64,000 bases of DNA from assembly GCA_002723295.1 (NCBI GenBank), contig PBNP01000024.1, positions 1 through 64,000 on the forward strand, written 5' to 3'. Of this stretch, positions 41,048 through 52,665 are shown piece after piece (position 1 is the stretch's first letter; every line of letters begins with the position of its first letter). This DNA is from Flavobacteriaceae bacterium. Its GTDB lineage: Bacteria; Bacteroidota; Bacteroidia; Flavobacteriales; Flavobacteriaceae. A program made the position numbers and the translations under genes. The notes below the pieces were generated by a model. It worked only from the letters and a program-made list of their open reading frames with translations, had not been told where the DNA came from and made no database searches.

Positions 41048-43317
41048 TATTTTTTTCTTTTTTGTTGAGCATCAACAGCTGCAACAGCAGCCATATTAAC
41101 TATTTCCTGAACTGAGGCGCCTAATTGTAATATATGAACTGGAGCACTCAATCCCATTAAAATGGGGCCTATTGATAAAACACTGTTTAATTCTTTCATT
41201 AATTTATAGGTGATATTCGCAGAATCGAGATTGGGAAAAATTAATGTATTTACATTTTTATTAGATAATCTAGAAAAAGGAAACCGAGTTTTTAATAATT
41301 TCTTATTTAAAGCAAAATCAGATTGCACAGGTCCATCTACATCTATTTCAGGGTAATGGCGATGGAGTATATTAATTGCATCTGTTATTTTTTTTGCCTC
41401 AATAAATTCTGATGATCCATAATTTGAATAGGATAATAAAGCTAGAACTGGATTTAAACCAAACATTTTTACTGTTTGAGAAGTCATTTGAGCAATAATG
41501 GCAAGTTCTTTAGCAGTAGGATTTACATTAATTGATGTATCTGATAAAAATATAGGTCCTCTTTGAGTAATCATTAAGTTTGTTGCTGCTACTCGGCTTA
41601 CTCCTTTTTCAGGTCCAATTACTTCTAAAATTGGCTTTATAACCGCAGGATAATTTCTTGAATAGCCCGAAATTAAAGCATCAGCATCTCCGTTTTTTAT
41701 CATCATGGCTCCAAAGTAATTTCTTTCTCTTAACAATCTTTCAGTATCATATAGGGTCTTTCCTTTTCTTTTTTGACTTTTCCAAAAAGCTTCAGCGTAT
41801 TTTTTTCTGATTTTACTTTGATTAATAGATTTAGGATCAATTATCTTAAGTTGTTCATCAAAATCTATGGTCTTCATCAAATCTTTAATAACAGGTTCAT
41901 GACCAAGTAAAACTGGTATTGCAATCTTTTCTTCAAAAACAATTTGTGCAGCCTTGAGTACATCAAGATGATCTGCTTCGGCAAAAACTAAATGCTTAAT
42001 TGAACGCTTAGCTCTATTATGTAATAATCTAACAATTTTTTGGTCATTCCCAAGTCTTGAAGCCAACTCTTCTTTATAATTTTTCCAATCTTCTATGGGT
42101 TCTTTAGCAACTCCAGATTCCATTGCAGCTTTAGCAACTGCAGGAGGAATTTCAGAAATTAATCTTGGATCAAAAGGCTTAGGTATAATGTAATCCTTCC
42201 CAAATGAAAGTCTAGTCTCATCATAAGCGATATTAACTTGTTCAGGAACTGGTTGTTTTGCTAAATCAGCTAAAGCTTTAACTGCTGCCATTTTCATCTC
42301 TTCATTAATTTTTGTTGCACGCACATCTAAAGCTCCTCTAAATATAAACGGAAAACCCAGAACGTTATTTACCTGATTAGGATGATCTGAACGACCAGTT
42401 GCCATTATAATATCTTCTCTAACTGAACATGCAAGATCATATTTTATTTCTGGATCAGGATTAGCCATTGCAAAAACAATAGGATTGTTAGCCATACTTT
42501 TTAGCATTTTTTTAGTTAAAATATTACCTTGTGAAAGACCAATAAAAACATCTGCATTTACTATAGCATCCTCTAAAGTGTTATAATCTAAATCAGTACA
42601 GAATTCAGATTTTTCTTTACTTAATTTTTTTCTGTTATTTTTAATGACACCCTTACTGTCAATCATTATAATATTCTTCCTTTTTGCTCCAAAAGACTTA
42701 TAAAGTCGAGCACATGAAATTGCAGCTGCACCAGCACCAGAAATAACAATTATAACATTTTGTATTTTTTTTTCTGCTAATTCTAAAGCATTAATTAGTG
42801 CTGCTGAAGAAATAATCGCAGTCCCATGTTGGTCATCATGCATAACTGGAATTTTAACTTCCTTTTTTAATCTCCTTTCTATTTCAAATGCTTCAGGCGC
42901 TTTAATATCTTCCAAATTTATACCTCCAAAAGTTGGGGAAATTGCTTTAACTGCTGAAACAAATGATTCAATATCAGTTGCATCAACTTCTATATCAAAA
43001 ACATCAATGTCTGCAAAAATTTTGAAAAGAAGTCCTTTTCCTTCCATAACTGGTTTTGAAGCTTCAGGGCCAATATCACCCAATCCAAGAACAGCAGATC
43101 CATTTGAAATTACAGCAACTAAATTCCCTTTATTTGTGTATTTATAAACATTGTCAATTTCCTTCTCAATTTCTTGACAAGGGATTGCAACTCCCGGAGA
43201 ATAGGCTAGAGCTAGATCTCTTTGAGTATTATAAGCTTTTGTTGGCACTGTGGCAATTTTGCCAGGTTTTGGCTTAGCATGATAAATTAAAGCTGCACGA
43301 CGATCCTTTTGAGACAT
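41047..43317 (-). CDS. maeB: NADP-dependent malic enzyme with C-terminal phosphotransacetylase-like domain
   Basis: LALAYSPGVAIPC, MHDDQHGTAIISSAALINALE, C-terminal PTA-like region. Confidence 0.95.
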   Translation of the reverse strand: MSQKDRRAALIYHAKPKPGKIATVPTKAYNTQRDLALAYSPGVAIPCQEIEKEIDNVYKYTNKGNLVAVISNGSAVLGLGDIGPEASKPVMEGKGLLFKIFADIDVFDIEVDATDIESFVSAVKAISPTFGGINLEDIKAPEAFEIERRLKKEVKIPVMHDDQHGTAIISSAALINALELAEKKIQNVIIVISGAGAAAISCARLYKSFGAKRKNIIMIDSKGVIKNNRKKLSKEKSEFCTDLDYNTLEDAIVNADVFIGLSQGNILTKKMLKSMANNPIVFAMANPDPEIKYDLACSVREDIIMATGRSDHPNQVNNVLGFPFIFRGALDVRATKINEEMKMAAVKALADLAKQPVPEQVNIAYDETRLSFGKDYIIPKPFDPRLISEIPPAVAKAAMESGVAKEPIEDWKNYKEELASRLGNDQKIVRLLHNRAKRSIKHLVFAEADHLDVLKAAQIVFEEKIAIPVLLGHEPVIKDLMKTIDFDEQLKIIDPKSINQSKIRKKYAEAFWKSQKRKGKTLYDTERLLRERNYFGAMMIKNGDADALISGYSRNYPAVIKPILEVIGPEKGVSRVAATNLMITQRGPIFLSDTSINVNPTAKELAIIAQMTSQTVKMFGLNPVLALLSYSNYGSSEFIEAKKITDAINILHRHYPEIDVDGPVQSDFALNKKLLKTRFPFSRLSNKNVNTLIFPNLDSANITYKLMKELNSVLSIGPILMGLSAPVHILQLGASVQEIVNMAAVAAVDAQQKRKK

Positions 43318-43409
43318 GTTTAAGGTTTATAACAAATGTAATATAAAAGCAGTGAATCCTAATTTTAATGAATAAAATCTTATATGTAAGGTCTTTCTTA
43401 TATTTTCCC

Positions 43410-44753
43410 CTACCTATTTTGACTTACAAATAATGAAAAAATACCCCCGGTAATTAATAGTACTCCTGCTAACCTTATAATATTAATCGGGTTTTGACCT
43501 AGGAGGTCATAGACAAAAAACTGAACACTAAAAATTTGAATAATCATTGGGATTACAATAAACATATTAAAAATACCCATATAAACCCCTGTTTTGTCTT
43601 TAGGTATGGATTCAGCTAACATTTGATATGGCATTGCCATCATACTTGCCCATGTTATTCCCATTCCAAAAGAAAACAAATAAATCTCTTCAATTCTAAA
43701 ATTCCCTAAAGAAAACAAAATATCATTATAATTTAAATATGGCATAATTAATAAACTTATACCTCCAATTAATAAACTAATAAAGTGCAAATACTTTGGT
43801 CCAAATTTTCTTGCAATAGGAATTAAAGCAAACGCTATTGAAAAACAAATTATATTATAAGTTCCATTAATATTGCCCGTTAAAAGTTGAGCTTGATTAA
43901 AAAAGGTAGAGCTTTCATCAAGAGTATTAAAAAGTGATAAAGATAAAGCAGAGGTTAAGTACTGCCAATAACAAAACATTGCAAACCATGGAAAGAACAT
44001 AACAGGAATAAGCTGAATCATAGGCTTAGGCATTTTCTTAATTGCATGGACTATTTCATTAGTTATTCTTTTAATTAAACTCCCTTTGGATTTTTGTAAT
44101 TTGATTTGAGCAATTTCTTCTTCTGTTGGGGGATATTCAGAAGTTGTAAGAACCGTAATTAATATTGTAATAATTGATGCCGCCGCACCAATACTAAAAG
44201 CCCAATATGTATAAACAGGTATACCATTTTCCATCTTATCTGTTAAAGCTAATATTCCAAAAGCAACCAAAATGGCAGGGGTGAAATTTGCCAATGTAGT
44301 TCCTAATCCAGTAAAGAAACTTTGCATTAAAAACCCTAATGAATATTGTTTTTCATTTAATTTATCAGAAATAAATGCACGATAAGGCTCTAGGGCAATA
44401 TTGTTCGCTGCATCTAAAATCCAAAGTAACCCTGCTGCCATCCATATTGAACTTGAATAAGGCATTGCAATAAGTGCTATACTTGCAATTATTGCACCTA
44501 TTAAAAAGAATGGTTTTCTCCTTCCAAATTTTGGATGCCAAGTTCCATCAGAGATTGCGCCAACAATTGGTTGAACTATAAGTCCAGTAACCGGTCCTGC
44601 TAACCAAAGAATTGGGAGTTCTCCTTCAGATGCGCCAAGGTATCTGTATATAGCACTCATATTACTTTGTTGCAATCCAAAACTAAACTGGACCCCAAAG
44701 AATCCAAAATTCATTGTAAGAATTTGCCAAAAATTTAACCGCTTTTTTACCAT
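43410..44753 (-). CDS. SLC45/GPH-like MFS transporter
   Basis: PVTGLIVQPIVGAISDGTWHPKFGRRKPFFLIGAI; 12 TM pattern. Confidence 0.88.
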   Translation of the reverse strand: MVKKRLNFWQILTMNFGFFGVQFSFGLQQSNMSAIYRYLGASEGELPILWLAGPVTGLIVQPIVGAISDGTWHPKFGRRKPFFLIGAIIASIALIAMPYSSSIWMAAGLLWILDAANNIALEPYRAFISDKLNEKQYSLGFLMQSFFTGLGTTLANFTPAILVAFGILALTDKMENGIPVYTYWAFSIGAAASIITILITVLTTSEYPPTEEEIAQIKLQKSKGSLIKRITNEIVHAIKKMPKPMIQLIPVMFFPWFAMFCYWQYLTSALSLSLFNTLDESSTFFNQAQLLTGNINGTYNIICFSIAFALIPIARKFGPKYLHFISLLIGGISLLIMPYLNYNDILFSLGNFRIEEIYLFSFGMGITWASMMAMPYQMLAESIPKDKTGVYMGIFNMFIVIPMIIQIFSVQFFVYDLLGQNPINIIRLAGVLLITGGIFSLFVSQNR

Positions 44754-44762
44754 TATTAAAGC

Positions 44763-46124
44763 CTATTTATTAGATGAAATGGCAAGTTCTGATTTATTTG
44801 ATTTTGTAGATATTTTATTAACAATATATTTGCCAATTTTATCTCCCTGTAAAACTCCCTCTTCAATTGCCATCATGTAATGAATTCCTCCATACAATCT
44901 AGAAATAGCTGCTTCTTCTGAAGCTCCAATAAAAGAATCAAATTTACGGTCAGAAAGTCCATATTTTCTTTCTGTTGTATCAATAAAAGCAAATTTTTCA
45001 CCATAAATTGAAGTCAAGGTTATTGCTGCTGCTCTTGAAATTACAGAATGTCCACTTGTATATTCGGGAAATGGTGGTGTTTGAAGTTTTGGGAGCCATT
45101 CTTCATCATAGTATTTATTTATAATGGTTTCAGGTCTAACAACTATTGTCTTCCATTTTTCATCCCAACAGCTAATAAAAGCATCAAAAAGGGCAATTGA
45201 TACATTAGCATATGCGTTTATTGTCATTGCAAAATCACTTTTTGTCTGCCGTGTTGCAACACCAGTTATTCCAATCCAATGACCTCCAGGAGTTATTTTT
45301 TTTGTAGCAAACATTGCATGTCCTCTATGATGAGTTACATAGGGATTGCAATCCCAAAATTTTGCCATTTCTAATTGTTCATCAGTAAGTGAGTTCCCAT
45401 ATTGATAAACTTCCTTAAGTTGCATCTGAAATGGACTTCCTTCTTTTAAATTAAATTCTAAAGGGGGTTTAGCAGGAAACATATCTGCAGACTCTAAAAC
45501 AAGAGTTCTTATTTTGTTCCAATGTGGCTCAATACCATCCATATAATCAGGAGGAGTTGGTTTCCAATATTTTTCTGGCTCTAAAATTGTGTACTTAGGA
45601 AAAGTACGTGTTTGGTCATAATTATCATTTTTTGCCCATTCAATAATATGATTTGCTACAGTCTTTGCATATTGTCTTGAAGCCTTTCTAACTTTAGATG
45701 GAACATTAAAATTATCTAACTTTTCTTCAAAGTAAGCTTCAAATTCATCATACTTGTCTTCAGAAAAAATCAAAGTGCGTCCAACTATATTAAAAGAATA
45801 AATTGCAGCTAAGTTTAAATTAATATTTTCATTATAAGGTTTTTTTATTTGATTAAGATCCTTTAATTGACCACTTAATGACAAATATTCTAAAGGGTCT
45901 GAAAAACGAATTATTTCGTATGCAGCAATGGAGGGATAAACATAAACCCTAGAGGCTACAGGTGGAGAAAAAATGTCATATACAACTATATCTGTTAAAT
46001 TTTGCATTGACATTTGGAAAAGCTCAGGATTTTCAATTTTTTCAATATAATCATCATTTACAGAACATCCAATACAAATTAAAAATGGGAAGAAAAAAAA
46101 TTTTAAAAGTGTATTCTTTTTCAT
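44763..46124 (-). CDS. Vanadium-dependent haloperoxidase/PAP2-superfamily lipoprotein
   Basis: Lipobox CIGC; KWKTIVVRP (KX6RP), EYTSGHS, SRLYGGIH (SRX5H). Confidence 0.85.
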   Translation of the reverse strand: MKKNTLLKFFFFPFLICIGCSVNDDYIEKIENPELFQMSMQNLTDIVVYDIFSPPVASRVYVYPSIAAYEIIRFSDPLEYLSLSGQLKDLNQIKKPYNENINLNLAAIYSFNIVGRTLIFSEDKYDEFEAYFEEKLDNFNVPSKVRKASRQYAKTVANHIIEWAKNDNYDQTRTFPKYTILEPEKYWKPTPPDYMDGIEPHWNKIRTLVLESADMFPAKPPLEFNLKEGSPFQMQLKEVYQYGNSLTDEQLEMAKFWDCNPYVTHHRGHAMFATKKITPGGHWIGITGVATRQTKSDFAMTINAYANVSIALFDAFISCWDEKWKTIVVRPETIINKYYDEEWLPKLQTPPFPEYTSGHSVISRAAAITLTSIYGEKFAFIDTTERKYGLSDRKFDSFIGASEEAAISRLYGGIHYMMAIEEGVLQGDKIGKYIVNKISTKSNKSELAISSNK

Positions 46125-46130
46125 TATTAA

Positions 46131-49100
46131 TTACTTTGACAAAATATATATATAGTCATTATTTGTAATAAAATATAACTTATTTTTATATTCAACTAGT
46201 CTTCTAACATTAAGTTTAGCGGGTAAAGGTAAGAACTCTTTGTGAACTATTTTATTTTCTTGAAAATTTTTAAAATTTATTATTCCTCCTGGATTTGCTG
46301 TTTGACTACCTAATTCTGTTACAAATTTTTCTGAATTGCCAACATAAAATAATTCTTTAGTTTCACTATTCCAATGAAAATCTTGAATAATACTCCATTG
46401 AGCTTCTTGAGGCAAAGGATATGATGAAAAATCAGTTTCATTATTAATAAAAAGCATAGATCTTAAATCTGTAATCTTTTTAACTTCTAGCACTTTACTT
46501 TCTTTAAAACCAGTTAAATCAAATATGTTTTTAACCTTGGCAAATTTTTTGTATTTACTAAATTTTTTCTTAATCATAGGCATTTGAGATCCTAAATTAT
46601 CTTTAGAATTAAACGGTCTATAATTTCCAAAATAATTATAAAAAATTATTGGATCTGATTGTTCGTTATTATCAAAATCATCAATGTATAAATAAACTGG
46701 CTTCTTGTTTTCTGGTTGCCATTTAAAGTTTTGCCCTGCATTTCCTGCTAAAATATCTAACCTACCATCATTATTTATATCAGCTAATTCAATTGAATTC
46801 CATAACCCTGATATATTTTCAGCCCCTTTTAACTTGGAGGCAACAAATTTTCCTTCATCATTTTGATTAATTACAATTATAGAAGTCTAATCACCTACAA
46901 TTATCAATTCTTTTTGGGTGTCTGAATCAATATTTCCCCATTTAGCATCTGTAATCATTCCCAAACGAGCTTGAACAATTGGCTCAAAATTTCCATCCTT
47001 ATTATTTCTTATTATAAAACTATTTGGGCTCAATCCATAACCGCCAGGAATGGATCTACTTCCTACAAAAAGATCATCAAATCCATCATTATCAATATCA
47101 TGAGCAGCTACAACACTACCATTTGTAGAAGGCAACGACACATCTAGTCTTGAAAAGTTGCCTTTCCCATCATTTATATAAATTCTATCCATCATATATT
47201 CTTCGTCATTTTCCTTATAATCATTTCCTCCACTTACTACATAAATATCTGGATCACCATCATTATCAGCATCAAAAGATGTTGCAGAAACATCTTCAAA
47301 TTTTTGATCAATTCTAAAATCTTTAATGTCACCTAAGTCAAATCCATTATTTTCATTTCCAAACAAAATTTGAGATGGTCTATATCTTGCTCCTCCTATA
47401 AAAATGTCTAGAAAATTATCATTATTGAAGTCTTCTAAAATAAAAGCTGGTCCTTCCGAGGATAATAATTCTGGGACTAATTTTTCTCTTTCATAATCAT
47501 AATATTTATTTTCTTCATGCTTATAAGGTAAAACTGATAATTTATAATCATTACTCTCCTTCTTAGAAATTTTACTTTCTTTTGGATTAGCAATAGTTCT
47601 AATTATTTTAATTCTTTTTTCAAAGGGAGGTTTAACTGTTTGATTAATCCCATCAGGCCATCTAACCAATATAGAATCAACGCTATTTTGACCTAAACCA
47701 AAATGTAGTTTAGAGGTTGACGAAGATAAAAACCCTCTTGTCGTAATTGCTTCTTGAACTGAAATCTCTCCATTATTTTTAAATACTAAAACCCTAGAAC
47801 CTTTTATAATGCTAGCATTTAATTCAACTGTTAAGCTGTTATTTTCTTTTGAAGTTTTGTTTTCTAAAATAGTAGCTAAAGCATTTATGTTATTTAGAAT
47901 TAAATCTAAATCTCCATCATTATCTAAATCACTATATGCCGATCCATTAGTGTATGATGGTTGCCCAATGAAAGATTCCTGAATTGATCCAAAATCAAGT
48001 TTTCCATTATTTTTAAAAAGCATATTTGAAATTTTCAGTTCTGGCATTTGTTTAATTAATTCTTTTTTCATCTCGTTTTGTTTAGTTAAAACAAAACTGC
48101 TATAGTTACTATTACTTAAATAATTTATATAGTCCAAGTCATTTGGTCTTTTAGCAATTCCATTAGAAATAAAAATATCATTCTTGCCATCATTATCAAA
48201 ATCTTGTAGAAGAACAGACCAACTCCAGTCTGTGGCATAAGTTTTTGTCAATAATCCAACTTCAGAATAATCACCATAAGCTCTTTTTAAATAAAGATTA
48301 TTTCTAGAATATTGAGGCTCAAATCCAAAATCACTCTTTATTCGTGTTAGTTTATCTGAGTCCTCTCCACCTGATTTTAAAGCTATTTCAGAATCAAATG
48401 GCATCATGTCCGTTGTAAAAATATCTAAGTTTCCATCATTATTTAAATCTGCTATATCAACCCCCATTGTGAATCTTGAACAATATGTAAAATATTCACT
48501 AAAGGATTCTGTGAATGTTTTGTCTTTATTGTTTATATATAAATAATCATTTTCATGAAAATCATTCCCAACATAAATGTCCAACCAACCATCATTATTT
48601 ATATCGGTAGTTGTTATTGCAAGACCATACCCTAATGGGCTATTGTATATTCCAGATTTCTCAGTTACCTCAACAAACTTGTTTATTCCTTCATTTAATA
48701 AATTCTCATAAAACCTATCACCTGAAATTGAGTCCTTTTCTATACGTTTTTTAATTGTACCATAACTGCGAACTGAATGAACTGAATGATTCATTAAATA
48801 CATATCTAAATCTCCATCATTATCATAATCAAGAAAAGTTGATTGAGTAGAAAATCCTGAAAAATCTAATCCATACTCTTTAGACATTTCTGTAAATGTT
48901 AAATCTCCATTATTAATAAATAGTAAGTTATTAGTCGTTTTGTTGTAAAAATCTTCAACTGCTCCTTTCATGGGAAGTTTGCTTATATAAATATCGAGGT
49001 GTCCATCATTATTTACATCTTCCATAGAAACTCCATTTGACCAAGAAGGTGATAAATCTAAATTTGCCTCCTCTGTAATATCTCTAAATCTAAAATCTCC

Positions 49101-49379
49101 CATATTTAAATATAGACGATCAGCTTTTTGATTGGCTGTAAAAAATATATCATCTAGTCCATCATTATTAATATCCCCTACAGCTACTCCTCCTCCATTA
49201 TAATAGTATAGGTACTCAATTATATTTAAATAAGGTTTATATTCCAATTCATTAATAAAATCAATTCCTATTAAATTATTGTCTAAAGCTTCAAATTTTA
49301 TTTTATGTGAGTCCTTTTTGTGTGGACTTTCACACATTATGAAAAAGAATACAATTAATATAAAGGGTAATCTATTCAT
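46131..49379 (-). pseudogene. FG-GAP/VCBS + ASPIC/UnbV (CRTAC1-like) lipoprotein, paralog C, interrupted by in-frame TAG at 46887-46889
   Basis: ORFs 46887..49379 (830 aa) and 46131..46583 lie in the same frame; translation between them is continuous and aligns with the C-termini of both neighbouring paralogs. Confidence 0.9.
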
Positions 49380-49383
49380 CCAA

Positions 49384-52300
49384 TTATTCTTTAATGATAA
49401 AATGAGCTAGTGTGTCTTTATTTCTAGCTACCCAGATATTTTTTTTATCTACAACAATTGACCTAACTTCTCCTTTTAAGTTAAATCCTTTCCCATTGGG
49501 ATAAAATTTTAACTCATTTGGTGTGTTTTCCAAATAAATTCCATAACTAGCATCATATATTCCAAATTCAGGTTTAACATTATATAAATTACCTCCCATT
49601 AATAAATCTAAGTCTCCATCTTTATCTGCATCTAGATGAGCTATAGAGTATATGGGGCTAAACTGAACTTGTATAGGTAATTTAATTTGGCTAAAATTAA
49701 AATTTCCTTCATTTTTTAAAGCAATAGTTGATAAGTAATTGACCTGACATTTATAGGAGTTGTTTATTGATTCAATTGAGAATATTGAATTTAAATCGGC
49801 ATTTTTAAAAGATTTAAAGTTTGGAAATTTTTTCTTTAAACTTTTCATTTGATCAATTAAATTATGTCTCAAAGCATAAGGATATTCTTTACCATTATCA
49901 GCAGTAAAAAACAAAACTCCTTCGCCTCTACCATTATTGTCAAAATCATTGTAATAACAAGTTATAGGCATGCTTTCTGATGCTTTAAATCTACTGTTTG
50001 TTCCGTGATTACCAATAACTATGTCCATATCCTTATCACCATCTATATCAAATAGATCTATAACATTCCACCAGCCATACTTATCGTTCCATTTATTATC
50101 GATTAATTTAAATTCACCATTTTTGTTTTCAAAAAAATTAACACCCATAAACTCTCCAACAATTAACAGATCTGGGTCTTTATCATTATCGAAATCCATA
50201 AAAACTGCATCAGTTATCATACCAATATCTATTAATTCAGGTGATAATATATGTGTCATATCTGCAAAATTTCCAAATCCATCATTTACCAGAAGATATC
50301 CTGATCCAGGTAGTCCATATTTTCCAATTTTTGATCTTTCTCCAACAAACAAATCTATATCTCCATCGGAATCAATATCAGAAAAAGCAACTGATTCTGA
50401 ACTAATTTTAGAGTCCTTAGAAGGTAATAATTGATTGCTCTTGGTAAAAATTCCAGTACCATCATTAATAAGTAAAACATCATATAAAGACAAAGTATAT
50501 ATTGAGTTTTCTACGCCTCCAGAAGTAAAATAAATATCTAAATCACCATCATTGTCTGCATCAAAAATTGCACTTTCAATATGTTCAATATCTTTTATTG
50601 ATTCTAAAAGCTTTTCGTTTTTCTTATCACTGGTATATCCAAAATCATTTGAAAATAAAATTTGCGATGGAATCCCTTTTGCACCTGGAAAAACTATATC
50701 ATTTTTTCCATCTGAATTTAAATCAGCCAAACTAATCTTTGGCCCTTGTGTACTTAACATATGATAATTCAATCGCTCTCTATGAAAATCTACAAAAATA
50801 TTTTCCTTGTGAATTGGATAATTTTTATTTTCAACTTTTTCAAAAAGCAAGATTTCAGAATATATATTCTCTTCTACATTTTTTTTTGAATCTGAAACAT
50901 TAAAAACATGTTTTTTATTTACTGTTAAATCTTTAAATACAGTAACTTCTCCTAAAGGCCAAGTTATTCTTAAGTCTACACTTTCTTCATTCCCAACACC
51001 AATTGTTGGAAGTAAATCCATACTTGATTGAAATCCTCTAACAGGTTGAAGCTCATGGAACAGTTTCATATTAGATGTAGTTATTTCAATCTTAGCTCCT
51101 ATTGCATTAGGATTTTGTTCTGAACCCTTTAAAGAAATTTTTATGTAATTATTCCCCAAAATTTCTGATTTATTTTTAAAAACAAACAAAGGCATATTTA
51201 CATTATTAACTACCAAATCGAGATCACCATCATTGTCTAAATCTCCATATGCCGAGCCATTAGAAAAGCTTGGTATATTTAATCCTGATTGATCATAATT
51301 CTTAAATCCTAAACCACCAATATTCTTATATGAATGATTAGGAACCATATTAGATGGAATTATATCAATAAGTCTTTTATAATCTACCTGATTATTCTTA
51401 ACTATTGACTTAACAACTTCTTCACTTGCTACATATTGAAGATAATCTTGATCTGTTAAATCTTGATAAATTCCATTGGCTATAAATAGGTCCTTATAGC
51501 CATCATTATCCATATCAAAAAATAATGCTCCCCAACTCCAATCTGAAGCCTCTACACCAGCCCAACGACCAATCTCACTAAATGAGTTATTTCCATTGTT
51601 AAGGTGTAACATGTTTCTAGTAAATTGATGGTGATATCCATTTTTTACAACATACTGATATTTATTCCAGTCTTCAAAAGTTGTAACTGATTTAAGTCTT
51701 TGATAATCAGAAGGCAACATTTCTGTAACAAAAATGTCATTCAATCCATCATTATTCAAATCAGCCATATCTGCTCCCATTGAAGCCCCACTAATTGAAT
51801 GCATTTGATCTGTTAATACTTCTTTAAAAGTTCCATCTTTTTGATTAATGTAAAGATAATCTCTTTCAAAAAAGTCATTAGAAACAAATATGTCTTCCCA
51901 GTTATCGCCATCTACATCTCCAACACTTACCCCTAATCCAAACCCTATTACACTCCCGTAAATCCCAGCTTTTTGACTAATATCAAAGAACTTACCATTT
52001 CTATTCTCCATTAATTTATCTCCCCCTAATGAATCTCGTTTTGGGCGCTCATTTCTTCTAAGATCAAAACTTCCAATTGCTTGATAGGAATTGTTTAAAA
52101 GATATGCATCTAAATCTCCATCTTTGTCATAATCAAAAAAAGTTACATGAGTAGAAAAGCCTTTGTCAGCTAAACCATAAGTTTCTGCCCTCTCCGTGAA
52201 TGTTAAGTCTCCATTATTTATGAACAATTCATTTTGTTTATTATCTCCTTTAACATCTCCAGAATTACAAACGTATATATCTAAAAAACCATCAGCATTA

Positions 52301-52665
52301 ATATCAACCATAGTAACACCAGTAGCCCAAGCTTTTTCTCCACTAACGCCAGCTTTTATAGTAATATCTTGAAAAGTAAAATTTCCAAGATTTAGATATA
52401 GCTTATTATGTTTTTGATTAGCAGTTAAATAGATATCTAGAAGTCCATCATTATTTATATCTCCCAAGGACACACCTCCTCCATTGTAATAATTCCTATA
52501 CTTGTATACATTAAAATCATTATTAAAGGTTAAGTCATTGGAAAATTTGATTCCAATCTTTTCTAAATCTTGAAGCTCAAAAAGTGTAGTTGATTCTTTT
52601 TCAGTACAACTAAAAAATATAAAAATACTGAATGAAACTAAGAGACATTGTTTGATAAAATTCAT
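49384..52665 (-). CDS. FG-GAP/VCBS repeat + ASPIC/UnbV (CRTAC1-like) lipoprotein, paralog B
   Basis: Lipobox FFSC; repeated DxNxDGxxDI motifs; VRGFQSSMDLLPTIGVG UnbV motif. Confidence 0.92.
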   Translation of the reverse strand: MNFIKQCLLVSFSIFIFFSCTEKESTTLFELQDLEKIGIKFSNDLTFNNDFNVYKYRNYYNGGGVSLGDINNDGLLDIYLTANQKHNKLYLNLGNFTFQDITIKAGVSGEKAWATGVTMVDINADGFLDIYVCNSGDVKGDNKQNELFINNGDLTFTERAETYGLADKGFSTHVTFFDYDKDGDLDAYLLNNSYQAIGSFDLRRNERPKRDSLGGDKLMENRNGKFFDISQKAGIYGSVIGFGLGVSVGDVDGDNWEDIFVSNDFFERDYLYINQKDGTFKEVLTDQMHSISGASMGADMADLNNDGLNDIFVTEMLPSDYQRLKSVTTFEDWNKYQYVVKNGYHHQFTRNMLHLNNGNNSFSEIGRWAGVEASDWSWGALFFDMDNDGYKDLFIANGIYQDLTDQDYLQYVASEEVVKSIVKNNQVDYKRLIDIIPSNMVPNHSYKNIGGLGFKNYDQSGLNIPSFSNGSAYGDLDNDGDLDLVVNNVNMPLFVFKNKSEILGNNYIKISLKGSEQNPNAIGAKIEITTSNMKLFHELQPVRGFQSSMDLLPTIGVGNEESVDLRITWPLGEVTVFKDLTVNKKHVFNVSDSKKNVEENIYSEILLFEKVENKNYPIHKENIFVDFHRERLNYHMLSTQGPKISLADLNSDGKNDIVFPGAKGIPSQILFSNDFGYTSDKKNEKLLESIKDIEHIESAIFDADNDGDLDIYFTSGGVENSIYTLSLYDVLLINDGTGIFTKSNQLLPSKDSKISSESVAFSDIDSDGDIDLFVGERSKIGKYGLPGSGYLLVNDGFGNFADMTHILSPELIDIGMITDAVFMDFDNDKDPDLLIVGEFMGVNFFENKNGEFKLIDNKWNDKYGWWNVIDLFDIDGDKDMDIVIGNHGTNSRFKASESMPITCYYNDFDNNGRGEGVLFFTADNGKEYPYALRHNLIDQMKSLKKKFPNFKSFKNADLNSIFSIESINNSYKCQVNYLSTIALKNEGNFNFSQIKLPIQVQFSPIYSIAHLDADKDGDLDLLMGGNLYNVKPEFGIYDASYGIYLENTPNELKFYPNGKGFNLKGEVRSIVVDKKNIWVARNKDTLAHFIIKE

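Noticed and set aside
50021-50434. Antisense 137-aa ORF over CRTAC1-like paralog B
   Set aside because: Ser/Ile/Pro-rich antisense of DxDxDG repeats; artefact of repeat coding.
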